The notes under the pieces are model-generated. The model had not been told where the DNA came from and made no database searches. It saw nothing but the letters and a program-made list of their open reading frames with translations. Made by a program: the position numbers and the translations under genes. From Proteobacteria bacterium UBA2363 (GTDB lineage Bacteria > Pseudomonadota > Gammaproteobacteria > Xanthomonadales > UBA2363), in assembly GCA_002344355.1 (NCBI GenBank), contig DDTN01000008.1, positions 1,882 through 65,881 of the forward strand: DNA of 64,000 nt, read 5' to 3'. Below, piece by piece: positions 32,180 to 41,242 of the stretch (its first letter is position 1; every line of letters starts with the position of its first letter).

Positions 32180-34568
32180 GGCGTTCCAGCAGGGCGCCGA
32201 ACGCGGCCTCGTCGATGATCTCGACGCCCAGCTCGCGGGCCTTGTCGAGCTTGCTGCCGGCGGCCTCGCCGGCCACCACGAAGGCGGTGCGCCCGGACAC
32301 GCTGCCGGCGACCTTGGCGCCGAGCGCTTCCAGGCGCGCCCTGGCCTGGTCGCGCGTCATCGTCGCCAGGGTGCCGGTCAGCACCACGGTCTGCCCGGAC
32401 AGCGGCAGTTCGGCGCCGGCACCGGCCGGCGCCAGGGCGCGCAGGCGCGCGGCCTGGGCGTCCGCCGCGAGCAGCCGTTCAGGCCATCCGGGCGCGCCCG
32501 CCAGCAGGCCCTGGACCGCCTCGATGCGGGTCCTGGGCACCTCGCTGGCCAGCGCCAGGCGGCCGGCATCGAGGCTCGCCAGGTCGGCCAGGCGAGCCAG
32601 CGACGCGCCGATGCGCTGAAGGGATTCCTCGCCGACGCCGTCCAGCGGGGCGCCCAGGCGCTTGGCGGCCGCCAGCAGCGCGCCCGGCGTCAGCGCCGCG
32701 GCGAACCCCGGGTCCGGCGGATGGCCATCGCCGACCTTCACCCCGGCGGCGAGCAGGGCGTCGATCACCTCGGCATTGTGCGGCTGCGCGAAGAAGGTGG
32801 CGATCGACTCGGCGACCTTCGGGCCGACGTCGGGCACCGCCATCAGCACCAGGGCGTCGGCCCTGCGGATCTCGTCGAGGTCGCCGAATGCCCGGGCCAG
32901 CGCCTTGGCGGTCTCCTCGCCGGTCTGCAGGATGCCCAGGGCGAACAGGAAGCGGTCCAGGCGCGCCGCGCGGGTGGCGTCGATCGCCTCCACCAGGTTC
33001 TGCGCCCACTTGCTGGCGACCTTGCCGGCCTTGACCGTCTCCGGCACGGTGCCGTCGCGCTCGTCGGCGCGCTGCTTCATCGCCAGCAGGTCCTCGACCC
33101 GCAGGCGGTAGATGTCGGCCGGGGTGCGCACGTAGTCGAACTCGACCAGGGAGTCGATGAAGCGCTCGCCCAGGCCCTCGATGTCCATCGCCCGGCGCGA
33201 GGCGAAGTGGCGCAGCGCCTCCTTGCGCTGGGCAGGGCAGTACAGGCCGCCGGAGCAGCGCCAGGCGACCTCGCCGTCCTGGCGGACCAGGGCCGATCCG
33301 CAGACCGGGCAATCGGCCGGCATCGTCCAGGGCGAGGCGCCGGGCGGGCGGCGTTCCGGCACCACCTGCACCACCTCGGGAATCACGTCGCCGGCCCGGC
33401 GCACGATCACGGTATCGCCGACGTGGAGGTCCAGGCGGGCGACCTGGTCGGCGTTGTGCAGGGTGGCATTGGTGACGGTGACGCCGGCGACGTGCACCGG
33501 CGCCAGCCGCGCGACCGGCGTCGCGGTGCCGGTGCGGCCGATCTGCACCTCGACCGCCTCGACCGTGGTGGTCTCCTCCTGCGCCGGGTACTTGTGCGCC
33601 AGGGCCCAGCGCGGCGCCCGCGAGACGAAGCCGAGCACGCGCTGCTGGTCGTAGGCGTCTAGCTTGTAGACGACGCCGTCGATGTCGTAGGGCAGCGCGT
33701 CGCGGCGCTCGCCGATCCGCCGGTAGTAGTCGAGCAGGCCGGCCAGGCCGCGGGTGGTGTCGACCTCGGCCGACACCGGCAGGCCCCAGTCGCGCAGGCG
33801 CGCCAGGGTCTGCGAATGCCGGGGCGGCAGCGTGCCGCCCTCCACCACGCCGGTCCCGTAGGCGTAGAAGCTGAGCGGCCGGGCGGCGGTGACGGCCGGA
33901 TCGAGCTGGCGCAGCGAGCCGGCGGCGCCGTTGCGCGGGTTGGCCATCGGCTTCTCGCCGCGCGCCATCGCGCCCTGGTTGTAGGCCAGGAAGTCGGCGC
34001 GGCGCATGAACACCTCGCCGCGCACCTCGAGCAGTGCCGGCCAGTCCTCGCCGCGCAGGCGCAGCGGCACCGCCCTGACCGTGCGCAGGTTGGCGGTCAC
34101 GTCCTCGCCGGTCTCGCCGTCGCCGCGGGTGGCGCCGCGCACCAGCAGGCCGTCCTCGTAGCGCAGGCTGACCGCGAGGCCGTCCAGCTTGGGCTCCACC
34201 GAGAACAGCGGATCGCGCAGGTCCAGGGCATCCTCGATGCGGCGGACGAAGTCGGCGACCTCGCGGAAGCGACCGGCGTCGTCCGTCGCGGCCGGGTCGT
34301 CGAAGGCGTTGGCCAGCGACAGCATCGGCAGCGCGTGGCGGACCTCGGCGAAACCGCGGTCCGGGCGGGCGCCGACCCGTCGGGTCGGCGAGTCCGGGCT
34401 GGCCAGGTCCGGATGCGCCCGTTCCAGCGCCTCCAGCTCGCGGACCAGGCGGTCGTACTCGCTGTCGGCGATCGCCGGGGCGTCGAGGACGTGGTACCGG
34501 TAGTCGTGCTCCCGGATCCGCGCGCGCAGGTCGGCGGCACGCCGGGCCGGACTGTCGGCTTCGGTCAT
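32172..34568 (-). CDS. ligA: NAD-dependent DNA ligase
   Basis: This 798-residue ligase seals nicks in replication and repair. The N-terminal Ia domain contains HDYRYHVLDAPAIADSEYD, and the adenylation Lys127 lies in EPKLDGLAVSLRY. The OB fold is followed by a four-cysteine zinc finger (CPVCGSALVR ... CSGGLYCPAQ), helix-hairpin-helix repeats and a C-terminal BRCT domain (LSGQTVVLTGTLATMTRDQA). It is about 125 residues longer than the E. coli enzyme, with insertions in the C-terminal half, as in related genera. The ATG opens MTEADSPARRAADLRARI. Confidence 0.97.
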   Translation of the reverse strand: MTEADSPARRAADLRARIREHDYRYHVLDAPAIADSEYDRLVRELEALERAHPDLASPDSPTRRVGARPDRGFAEVRHALPMLSLANAFDDPAATDDAGRFREVADFVRRIEDALDLRDPLFSVEPKLDGLAVSLRYEDGLLVRGATRGDGETGEDVTANLRTVRAVPLRLRGEDWPALLEVRGEVFMRRADFLAYNQGAMARGEKPMANPRNGAAGSLRQLDPAVTAARPLSFYAYGTGVVEGGTLPPRHSQTLARLRDWGLPVSAEVDTTRGLAGLLDYYRRIGERRDALPYDIDGVVYKLDAYDQQRVLGFVSRAPRWALAHKYPAQEETTTVEAVEVQIGRTGTATPVARLAPVHVAGVTVTNATLHNADQVARLDLHVGDTVIVRRAGDVIPEVVQVVPERRPPGASPWTMPADCPVCGSALVRQDGEVAWRCSGGLYCPAQRKEALRHFASRRAMDIEGLGERFIDSLVEFDYVRTPADIYRLRVEDLLAMKQRADERDGTVPETVKAGKVASKWAQNLVEAIDATRAARLDRFLFALGILQTGEETAKALARAFGDLDEIRRADALVLMAVPDVGPKVAESIATFFAQPHNAEVIDALLAAGVKVGDGHPPDPGFAAALTPGALLAAAKRLGAPLDGVGEESLQRIGASLARLADLASLDAGRLALASEVPRTRIEAVQGLLAGAPGWPERLLAADAQAARLRALAPAGAGAELPLSGQTVVLTGTLATMTRDQARARLEALGAKVAGSVSGRTAFVVAGEAAGSKLDKARELGVEIIDEAAFGALLERHG

Positions 34569-34787
34569 GGCCGGGGATGGCGCGGGCGGGGGACGGGCGG
34601 CATCGCGCAAGTATCGCGCGCCCGGCGTGCGCCGGGCGCTTCCGCGCGCAATCGTCACAGTCGTGACCGCGCTTCCGTGGCCGCCATCACGCCCGCCGGC
34701 GGCGCAGTTCACGTTCGACGCCCGCGCACCTGTCACCTGCCGCAAGGCGCGGCTGGTTAGACTGTCGCGTCCCCGTGGAGGCCGACC

Positions 34788-36308
34788 ATGCCGAACCGCA
34801 GCCCGCCCGCCCGCAGCCAGATCCTGGACGGCGAGCTGCTGGCGGCGGTGGACCTGGGCTCGAACAGCTTCCACCTGATCGTCGCCCGGCACAATCTCGG
34901 CCAGCTCAAGGTGATCGACAGCCTGCGCGAGCCGGTCCGCCTCGCCGCCGGCCTGATGCCGGACGGCAGCCTCGACCCGGTCAAGCGCGAACGCGCGCTG
35001 GCCTGCCTGGCGCGCTTCGGGCAGCGCCTGCGCGCCCTGCCCACCGAACGGGTGCGCGCGGTGGCCACCAACACGTTCCGGCAGATGCGCTCGCCGCGCG
35101 CCTTCCAGACCGCCGCCGAGGAGGCCCTCGGGCATCCCATCGAGATCGTCTCCGGCCGCGAGGAGGCGCGCCTGATCTACCAGGGCGTGATCCAGGGCAT
35201 CCGCGAGACCGGCCGGCGACGCCTGGTGATCGACATCGGCGGCGGCTCCACCGAGTTCATCATCGGCGAGGGCGACTTGGCGCTGGAGACCGAAAGCCTG
35301 CAGATGGGCTGCGTCGCCTCCAGCCGCCACTTCTTCGGGGATGGCCGGCTCGGCCGCAAGCGCTGGCGCGCGGCGGTCACCGAGGTCTCGGCGGAACTGC
35401 AACAGTTCGCCGCCGACTACCTGATGCGCGGCTGGAGCGACGTGATCGGCTCGTCAGGCACCATCAAGGCGGCCGGCAAGGTCGCGCGCGCCAACGGCTG
35501 GTACGACCGCGGCCTGACGCCGGAGGCGCTGGCGTCGATCCGCGATGCCCTGCTCGCCTTCGAGACCGTCGAGGCGGTCGCGCTGGAGGGCCTGAGCAAC
35601 GACCGCCGGCCGGTGTTCGCCGGCGGCCTGGTGGTGCTCGAGGCCGCCTTCGAGGTGCTCGGCATCGACCGCATGCAGATCTGCGAGACGGCGATGCGCG
35701 AGGGCGTCCTGCACGACCTGCTCGGCCGCGCCCAGCACCGCGACCCGCGCCAGGCGACCATCGACGCCCTGGCCCAGCGCTTCAGCGTCGACGCCGCCCA
35801 GGCCGAACGCGTCGAGTCCACCGCGCTCACCCTGTTCGACGAGGTCGCGCCGGCCTGGCACCTGGGCGAGGCCGAGCACGACTGGCTGGCCTGGGCGGCG
35901 CGCGTCCACGAGGTCGGCCTGGCCATCGCGCACAGTTCGCACCACGTGCATGGCGCCTACCTGCTGGCCCATTCCGACCTGCCCGGGTTCACCCGCGGCG
36001 AGCAGGAGGTCCTGGCCCTGCTGGTGCGCTGCCATCGCCGGGCGATCCCGGTCGACGCACTCCAGGCCCTGCCCGAGCGGCTTTTCTACCCGGCCGTGCG
36101 CCTGACCCTGCTGCTGCGCCTGGCGGCCCTGCTGCACCGGCCGCGCAGCGCCGAGCCGATGCCCCGGCTGCGCCTGTCGGTGGACGACCGCCTGCTGACC
36201 CTCGACCTGCCGCGACGCTGGCTGGAGGGCCATCCGCTGACCGCGCTCGATCTCAACCAGGAACGCAAGCACGTCAAGGCGCTGGGCTTCCGGCTGGAGA
36301 TCGCCTGA
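34788..36308 (+). CDS. ppx: exopolyphosphatase (Ppx/GppA family)
   Basis: This 506-residue protein of the ASKHA fold removes terminal phosphates from polyphosphate or acts on pppGpp. The first phosphate loop is VDLGSNSFHLIVAR, the second is DIGGGSTEFIIGEGD, and the adenosine-type motif near the middle is SSGTIKAAGKV. The C-terminal HD-like domain (HEVGLAIAHSSHHVHGAYLL) is as in full-length Ppx (about 500 residues). Ppx rather than GppA is a guess; the two cannot be told apart from sequence alone. It is divergent from ligA across a 219-base gap. Confidence 0.92.
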   Translation: MPNRSPPARSQILDGELLAAVDLGSNSFHLIVARHNLGQLKVIDSLREPVRLAAGLMPDGSLDPVKRERALACLARFGQRLRALPTERVRAVATNTFRQMRSPRAFQTAAEEALGHPIEIVSGREEARLIYQGVIQGIRETGRRRLVIDIGGGSTEFIIGEGDLALETESLQMGCVASSRHFFGDGRLGRKRWRAAVTEVSAELQQFAADYLMRGWSDVIGSSGTIKAAGKVARANGWYDRGLTPEALASIRDALLAFETVEAVALEGLSNDRRPVFAGGLVVLEAAFEVLGIDRMQICETAMREGVLHDLLGRAQHRDPRQATIDALAQRFSVDAAQAERVESTALTLFDEVAPAWHLGEAEHDWLAWAARVHEVGLAIAHSSHHVHGAYLLAHSDLPGFTRGEQEVLALLVRCHRRAIPVDALQALPERLFYPAVRLTLLLRLAALLHRPRSAEPMPRLRLSVDDRLLTLDLPRRWLEGHPLTALDLNQERKHVKALGFRLEIA

Positions 36309-36335
36309 GCCCTGCGGGAGGCGCCCCTGGGCCGC

Positions 36336-36893
36336 TCAGGCCAGGGCCGGCACCAGCGCCAGCGAACCGGCGGCGATCGCCGCACCGAGGGCGATCGCCG
36401 CGAGCACGTCGGACGGGTAGTGGACGCCGAGCACCACCCGCGAGGCGGCGACCAGGAGGGCGAACGGCACCAGCAGCCAGGCCAGGAACGGGTAGTAGGC
36501 CAGCACCACCAGGGTGAACGCCACCGCGTGCAGGGTGTGCCCGGAGGGGAAGCTGAACTCGTCCAGCGGCCGGACCCGGGCGACGATGTCGCCGTGGCGC
36601 CGGAACGGCCGCGGCCGCCGCACCACCCCCTTCATCGCCCGGTACAGGGCGGCCACGAACAGGGCGGTCAGCGCCATGTGCACCGCCGCGCGCAGGCCCT
36701 GGGCACCGCCCAGCAGGGCGGTCACCGCCATCAGCGTGTACCAGAACACGCCGTCGCCCAGCCGGCTGACCGTGCGGAACAGCAGCAGCACCGGGCGGTG
36801 CGCGCCCCAGCGGTTGACCGCCAGGGTCAGGCGCAGCTCGCCGGTCGGCGGTTCGGGCAGTTGCGCGGGTTTCACCGAGGTGGCCTGGCTCAT
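36336..36893 (-). CDS. PAP2-family membrane phosphatase
   Basis: This 185-residue membrane protein has about five helices and the three phosphatase motifs: KGVVRRPRP, PSGHTLHA and SRVVLGVHYPSD. Enzymes of this kind remove phosphate from lipid phosphates such as phosphatidic acid or undecaprenyl pyrophosphate in the inner membrane. Its start overlaps the end of the upstream glycosyltransferase by 4 bases, which suggests a shared role in making a glycolipid. Confidence 0.9.
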   Translation of the reverse strand: MSQATSVKPAQLPEPPTGELRLTLAVNRWGAHRPVLLLFRTVSRLGDGVFWYTLMAVTALLGGAQGLRAAVHMALTALFVAALYRAMKGVVRRPRPFRRHGDIVARVRPLDEFSFPSGHTLHAVAFTLVVLAYYPFLAWLLVPFALLVAASRVVLGVHYPSDVLAAIALGAAIAAGSLALVPALA

Positions 36894-38020
36894 GCGGCAT
36901 GCCTTGCGTGCAGATCATGGAGCAAGTCGGCGAAGCGCGCCGCCACCCCGGCGCCCTCGCGCCGGCACAGCGCCGCCCGCGCGCTGGCGCCGATCGCGCG
37001 CCGGCGCCGGTCGTCGGCGGCCAGGGCGACCGCCGCGGCCACGAACGCGGCCTCGTCGCCGCTCGCGACCGCGCAGCCCAGCTCGGGGCGATCGATGTGC
37101 TCGCGGGCGGCGCCGTAGTCGAAGGCGACCGTGGCGACGCCGCTGGCCATCGCCTCCAGGGTGACGTTGCCGAAGGTCTCGGTCAGGCTCGGAAACACGA
37201 ACAGGTCGCCACTGGCGTAGTGCCGCGCCAGCTCGTCGCCGCGCTGGACGCCGGCGAACACGAAGTCGGGGTTGTCCTGGGCCAGGCGGGCGCGGGCCGG
37301 GCCGTCGCCCACCCAGACGAAGCGGGCCTCGGGACGCACCGCCTGCAGCGCACGGAACGCCCGGACCGCCAGCGCCAGGTTCTTCTCCGGCGCGATCCGG
37401 CCGACATAGAGCACGGCCAGGTCGTCCGGCGCCAGTCCCCAGCGCGCACGCAGGGCGGGGTCGCGCCAGGCGGGGTCGAACCGGCGGACGTCGACCGAAC
37501 GCTGCAGCAGGTGCACGTTGCGGATGCCGCGCGCCGACAGCGAGTCGGCCAGTTCCCGGGTCGGCACGTAGGTGGCGTGCGCGCGGTTGTGGAAGCGGCG
37601 CAGCCAGGCGAACGCCAGCGGCGTCAGCAGGCGCAGGCCGTAGTGGCCGAAGTAGTCGTCGAAGCGGGTGTGGAAGCCGGTGGCCACCGGGGCGCCGATC
37701 TCGCGCGCCGCCCGCAGGCAGGTCCAGCCCAGCGGCCCCTCGGTTGCGGCATAGACGACGTCCGGACGGTGCTGGCGCCAGAACGCGCGCACCCGGCCCG
37801 GCGAGGGCAGCCCGAAGCGCAGGTCCGGGTAGCGCGGCAGGCGGGCGCCGGGCACCAGCAGCTCGGGAAACTCGGCCTCCGCCGCCACCCCCGGCTGCCG
37901 CGGCCGCACCAGGCTCACGGCATGGCCGTGGGCCCGCAGGCCGCGGGCCAGCGTCTGCAGGGTCAGGGCGACGCCGTTGACCTCGGGCGGATAGGTTTCG
38001 GTGACGAGGCAGACGTGCAT
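36890..38020 (-). CDS. GT4-family glycosyltransferase
   Basis: This 376-residue GT-B enzyme has an N-terminal Rossmann half opening MHVCLVTETYPPEVNGVALT and a C-terminal half with LYVGRIAPEKNLALAVRAF and the family EX7E region FPSLTETFGNVTLEAMASG. It most resembles the group that transfers mannose or glucose onto diacylglycerol or related lipids (MgtA-like). The coupled PAP2 gene downstream would fit dephosphorylation of a lipid precursor. The substrate is inferred. Confidence 0.9.
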   Translation of the reverse strand: MHVCLVTETYPPEVNGVALTLQTLARGLRAHGHAVSLVRPRQPGVAAEAEFPELLVPGARLPRYPDLRFGLPSPGRVRAFWRQHRPDVVYAATEGPLGWTCLRAAREIGAPVATGFHTRFDDYFGHYGLRLLTPLAFAWLRRFHNRAHATYVPTRELADSLSARGIRNVHLLQRSVDVRRFDPAWRDPALRARWGLAPDDLAVLYVGRIAPEKNLALAVRAFRALQAVRPEARFVWVGDGPARARLAQDNPDFVFAGVQRGDELARHYASGDLFVFPSLTETFGNVTLEAMASGVATVAFDYGAAREHIDRPELGCAVASGDEAAFVAAAVALAADDRRRRAIGASARAALCRREGAGVAARFADLLHDLHARHAA

Positions 38021-38138
38021 GCGGACGGGCCGGTTTGCTGCACGCTAGCGGCGTGCGGTGTACGCATCATGGCCGAAACATTGCACCCGTGTGACAGCCG
38101 CGTCCGCCCTGCCCAGGCCGGCCCGGCCCGGCCACGGT

Positions 38139-40577
38139 TCAGGGCCCCGCGGCGGCCGGCTCCAGGTGCCAGTGTCGGACCAGGCTGGCCGCCGCCGCGA
38201 CCCCGCTGAGCCAGGCCGACTCGACGCGGCCGCCGAGCAGGCCGTCGCCGGCGACCGCCAGGTCCGCAGCGGCGTCGTGCAGGGCCGGACGCGCCAGCGG
38301 TGCGGTGCACAGCGCATGGCGCCAGCGATGCGCCTGCGCCGGGCCGATCGCGCCGGCCGGCAGGCCGCTGGCCGCGCAGAAGGCATCGACCAGGACCGGC
38401 AGCACCTGCGCCGGCGTCGCCTCCAGGTGGCGCCGCGACCACCCTGCCCCGGCGTGCACCACCCAGGCCGGTTCCGGCGTGCGGCCGGGTCGGCTGGCCA
38501 TGGCGCTGGCGAACGCCAGCGGCTGCTCCGCACCGCCGTGGAGGCAGTCCACGCCGGGCACCGGCCGGTCCAGCACCAGCAGCGCCGCCCAGCACGGATC
38601 GTAGGCGACGGCGTCGAGCGCCGCCGCCATCGCCGGGGCCGGCCCGCGCAGCAGCTCGGCGGCCTGCGGTGCCGGCGCCGTGACCAGCAGGGCATCGGCA
38701 CGCGCCAGGACGGTGCCGTCGTCGCCGTCCAGGCGCCAGCCGCCCGGCTCCCGGACCGCGCGGGCGACCCGGGTGCCGGTGCGCAGCTCGATGTCCACCA
38801 GCAGGTGGCGCGCCAGCGCATTCATGCCGGGCACCGCCACCAGGCGCTCGCGCCCCTGGTCGGGATGCGCCGGGCGCGGCCGCCAGGGCGCGACCAGGCC
38901 GGCCTCGCGCCAGTGCCGCACCTGGGCGGCGAAGCGGCGGTCGCGCACGGTCAGGAACTGGGCGCCATGGTCGAAGGCCAGCGACTGCTCGCGCCGGGTC
39001 GCCATCCGGCCGCCGGGACCGCGCGACTTCTCCAGCACGCAGACCCGGTGCCCGGCATCGGCGAGGACCCGGGCCGCCGCGGCGCCGGCGATGCCGGCGC
39101 CGACGATCGCGACCGTGCGCGCCCGGGCCGCCGGGGGCGCCCCGACCCGCCGCGCCAGCGCCGGCAGGTCGAGACGGGCGGCGTGCGCGGCCAGCGAGCG
39201 CGTGCGCACGGTGCCGGTGACCGCCCGGGCGGGCGGGAACGGCCGGTCGAACAGGCCCAGGCACCAGAGCAGGCCGCCGTAGGAGGCCGGGTCGCTGCCA
39301 TCCAGGGCGAACCGGTGGTTGAGCTCGACCAGGCGCGCCAGTGCCTGCGCCGGGTCGGCCGACCACTCCAGCAGGGCCTTGCCCCAGCTCATGCGCAGGT
39401 TGTTGTGCAGCTCGCCGTGCCGGACCAGGCTGCGTTGCGCCAGGTCCCAGAGCGCGACGCCGCTGCGGGCGCCGCTCAGGGTGTCGAGGTCGCGCCAGTG
39501 CCGGCGCGGGTCGCCGGCGTGCGCGCGCAGGCTGGCGCCGGCCCAGTCCGGCAGCGCCGCCAGCGATTCCGGATCCCCGGTGCCCGCGCACCAGTGCCAG
39601 GCCAGCTCGCGCCAGGTCCACAGCTCGTCCAGGAACTTGGCGGCGCCTTCGCCGCCGGTCGTGCGCGCCTGCGCGGCGATCCGCCGCGCCGAGACCATGC
39701 CGTGGTGCAGGTAGGGCGACAGCCGGGACACGCCGCGCGGGAAGGCCACCGCGGCGTCGTTGCGAAGCCGGTGGTAGTCGGCCAGGCCGTGCTGGCGGAA
39801 CGCCTGCCAGCGCCGGTAGCCGGCGGCGCTGCCGCCGGGCGTGTGCGCCACCGGCGCCACCTGGTGGTCGATCCGGCAGCGGCCGATCGCCCGGGCCAGA
39901 TCGCTGTCCAGGTCGAACGGCGCGAATCCGGGATCGCCCTCGAACGGCCGGCCGTCGGGCGCCGCCGGCCAGTCGGCGTCCAGGCGCGCCTGCAGCTCGC
40001 CCCACAGGCGCTCGCGGAAGGCGTACGCGCGCGCGGGCGGGCGGCGGCTGAGCGCCATCGGCACGATGCAGGCGCTGTCCACGGCCAGCAGCGGCGCCGG
40101 CGCCTTCGCAGCCAGGCCGGCCAGCCAGCGCGGCCAGGGCGGCGCCGGCACGTCGTCGGTGACCACCACGCAGGCGCGGCGGGCCAGCGCGGGCAGCGGC
40201 GAGGCGACGGCGGCCACCGTGGCGCTGCCCTCCGGCTCCGTCATCGGCAGGTGGAAGACGCTGCGCACGCCGCGCCGCGCCAGGGCCGGCGCCAGTTCCC
40301 GGGCGCCCTGCAGGATGAAGGCGTGGTGGCGGTCGTTGTCGTAGCGGTGGCCCGCCGCCAGGCCCTGGTAGGCGAGCAGCGGACGGCGCAGCGTGTCGGC
40401 AAGGTGCAGGGCGACGTCGAGCGCGGCGTTGTCGTGGTCGCGGCAGGCGTGGTGCAGCCATAGCAGCACGAACTCGCCGCGCGAGCCGACCTCGCCAGGC
40501 GCCACCTCGCGCACCCGTTCGGCCAGGTGCGGCGGCAGGGCGTCGGTCAGGGCGCCGAGGGTGCGGGAATCTGCCAT
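38139..40577 (-). CDS. fusion of a class II-photolyase-like protein and a renalase-like FAD oxidoreductase
   Basis: This 812-residue protein has two flavoprotein modules. Residues about 35-440 resemble class II CPD photolyases: an N-terminal antenna-type domain (LLWLHHACRDHDNAALD) and a helical FAD domain with SRLSPYLHHGMVSARRIA, FLDELWTWRELAWHW and GELHNNLRMSWGKALLEWS. Residues about 485-812 form an NAD(P)/FAD oxidoreductase with VAIVGAGIAGAAAARVLADA, EKSRGPGGRMATRR and the renalase-type FDHGAQFLTVRD. The ATG at 40577 is preferred; an upstream ATG adds 12 residues without support. Repair activity is uncertain. Confidence 0.85.
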   Translation of the reverse strand: MADSRTLGALTDALPPHLAERVREVAPGEVGSRGEFVLLWLHHACRDHDNAALDVALHLADTLRRPLLAYQGLAAGHRYDNDRHHAFILQGARELAPALARRGVRSVFHLPMTEPEGSATVAAVASPLPALARRACVVVTDDVPAPPWPRWLAGLAAKAPAPLLAVDSACIVPMALSRRPPARAYAFRERLWGELQARLDADWPAAPDGRPFEGDPGFAPFDLDSDLARAIGRCRIDHQVAPVAHTPGGSAAGYRRWQAFRQHGLADYHRLRNDAAVAFPRGVSRLSPYLHHGMVSARRIAAQARTTGGEGAAKFLDELWTWRELAWHWCAGTGDPESLAALPDWAGASLRAHAGDPRRHWRDLDTLSGARSGVALWDLAQRSLVRHGELHNNLRMSWGKALLEWSADPAQALARLVELNHRFALDGSDPASYGGLLWCLGLFDRPFPPARAVTGTVRTRSLAAHAARLDLPALARRVGAPPAARARTVAIVGAGIAGAAAARVLADAGHRVCVLEKSRGPGGRMATRREQSLAFDHGAQFLTVRDRRFAAQVRHWREAGLVAPWRPRPAHPDQGRERLVAVPGMNALARHLLVDIELRTGTRVARAVREPGGWRLDGDDGTVLARADALLVTAPAPQAAELLRGPAPAMAAALDAVAYDPCWAALLVLDRPVPGVDCLHGGAEQPLAFASAMASRPGRTPEPAWVVHAGAGWSRRHLEATPAQVLPVLVDAFCAASGLPAGAIGPAQAHRWRHALCTAPLARPALHDAAADLAVAGDGLLGGRVESAWLSGVAAAASLVRHWHLEPAAAGP

Positions 40578-40645
40578 GACACCATCGCAGCACGATCCCG
40601 GTGAACGCGGCATCGCGGGCGAACGGATCGGCCCCGGTTCCCGAT

Positions 40646-41242
40646 TCAGGGCAGGGGCCGGGACCAGAACGCCAGGCGATGCGGCGTGTCCTCCGCGTCG
40701 CCGACTTCCCGCCAGTGCAGGGTGCAGGCGAGCCCGTCGTGCCGGCGGTAACCGCGCGACTGCCAGAAGCCGTCCAGCGGCCGCCAGTTCGGCGACCGGG
40801 CCGGATGGTCGGACGGGCGCTCGACCGCGCAGAAGCTGGTCAGGCGGAAGCCGCCCAGGGCCCGCGCATGCGCCTCCCGGGCATCGAAGAAGGCGTGGCC
40901 GATGCCCTGGCCGCGCCAGCGCGGCAGCAGCACCGATTCGCCGAAATAGAAGACGCCGGCCGGGTCGACACCGGCCGATCGCCAGGGCGCCTGCACCGCC
41001 TCGGGTTCGCCGGCCATCGGCACGCCGGTGCTGGCGCCGACCACGACGCCATCGGCGATGGCCAGCACGAACACGCTGCCCGGATGGCCGGCATAGGTGG
41101 CCAGATAGCGGCGCTCGTAGTCGGGATCGCCGTCGTACAGGTAGGGATAGTCGCGGAACACGGCGATCCGCAGGCGCGCCAGGTCGTCCAGGTGCGGGGC
41201 GACCCGGTTGCCGGCGAGGATCCGGATCGAGGCGCCGCTCAC
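40646..41242 (-). CDS. GNAT-family N-acetyltransferase
   Basis: This 198-residue protein has the acyl-CoA-binding pattern VFYFGESVLLPRWRGQGIG followed by HAFFDAREAHARALGGF. Early residues DLARLRIAVFRDYPYLYDGD match a subgroup of GNATs of unknown substrate. The GTG start overlaps the queA stop by 4 bases (GTGA), so it is translated with queA. An upstream in-frame extension exists but would lie inside queA. Confidence 0.85.
   Translation of the reverse strand: MSGASIRILAGNRVAPHLDDLARLRIAVFRDYPYLYDGDPDYERRYLATYAGHPGSVFVLAIADGVVVGASTGVPMAGEPEAVQAPWRSAGVDPAGVFYFGESVLLPRWRGQGIGHAFFDAREAHARALGGFRLTSFCAVERPSDHPARSPNWRPLDGFWQSRGYRRHDGLACTLHWREVGDAEDTPHRLAFWSRPLP

Noticed and set aside
34569..35402. 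Upstream extension of ligA by 278 codons
   Set aside because: It would cover the promoter gap and run antisense to the exopolyphosphatase; LigA homology starts at 34568.
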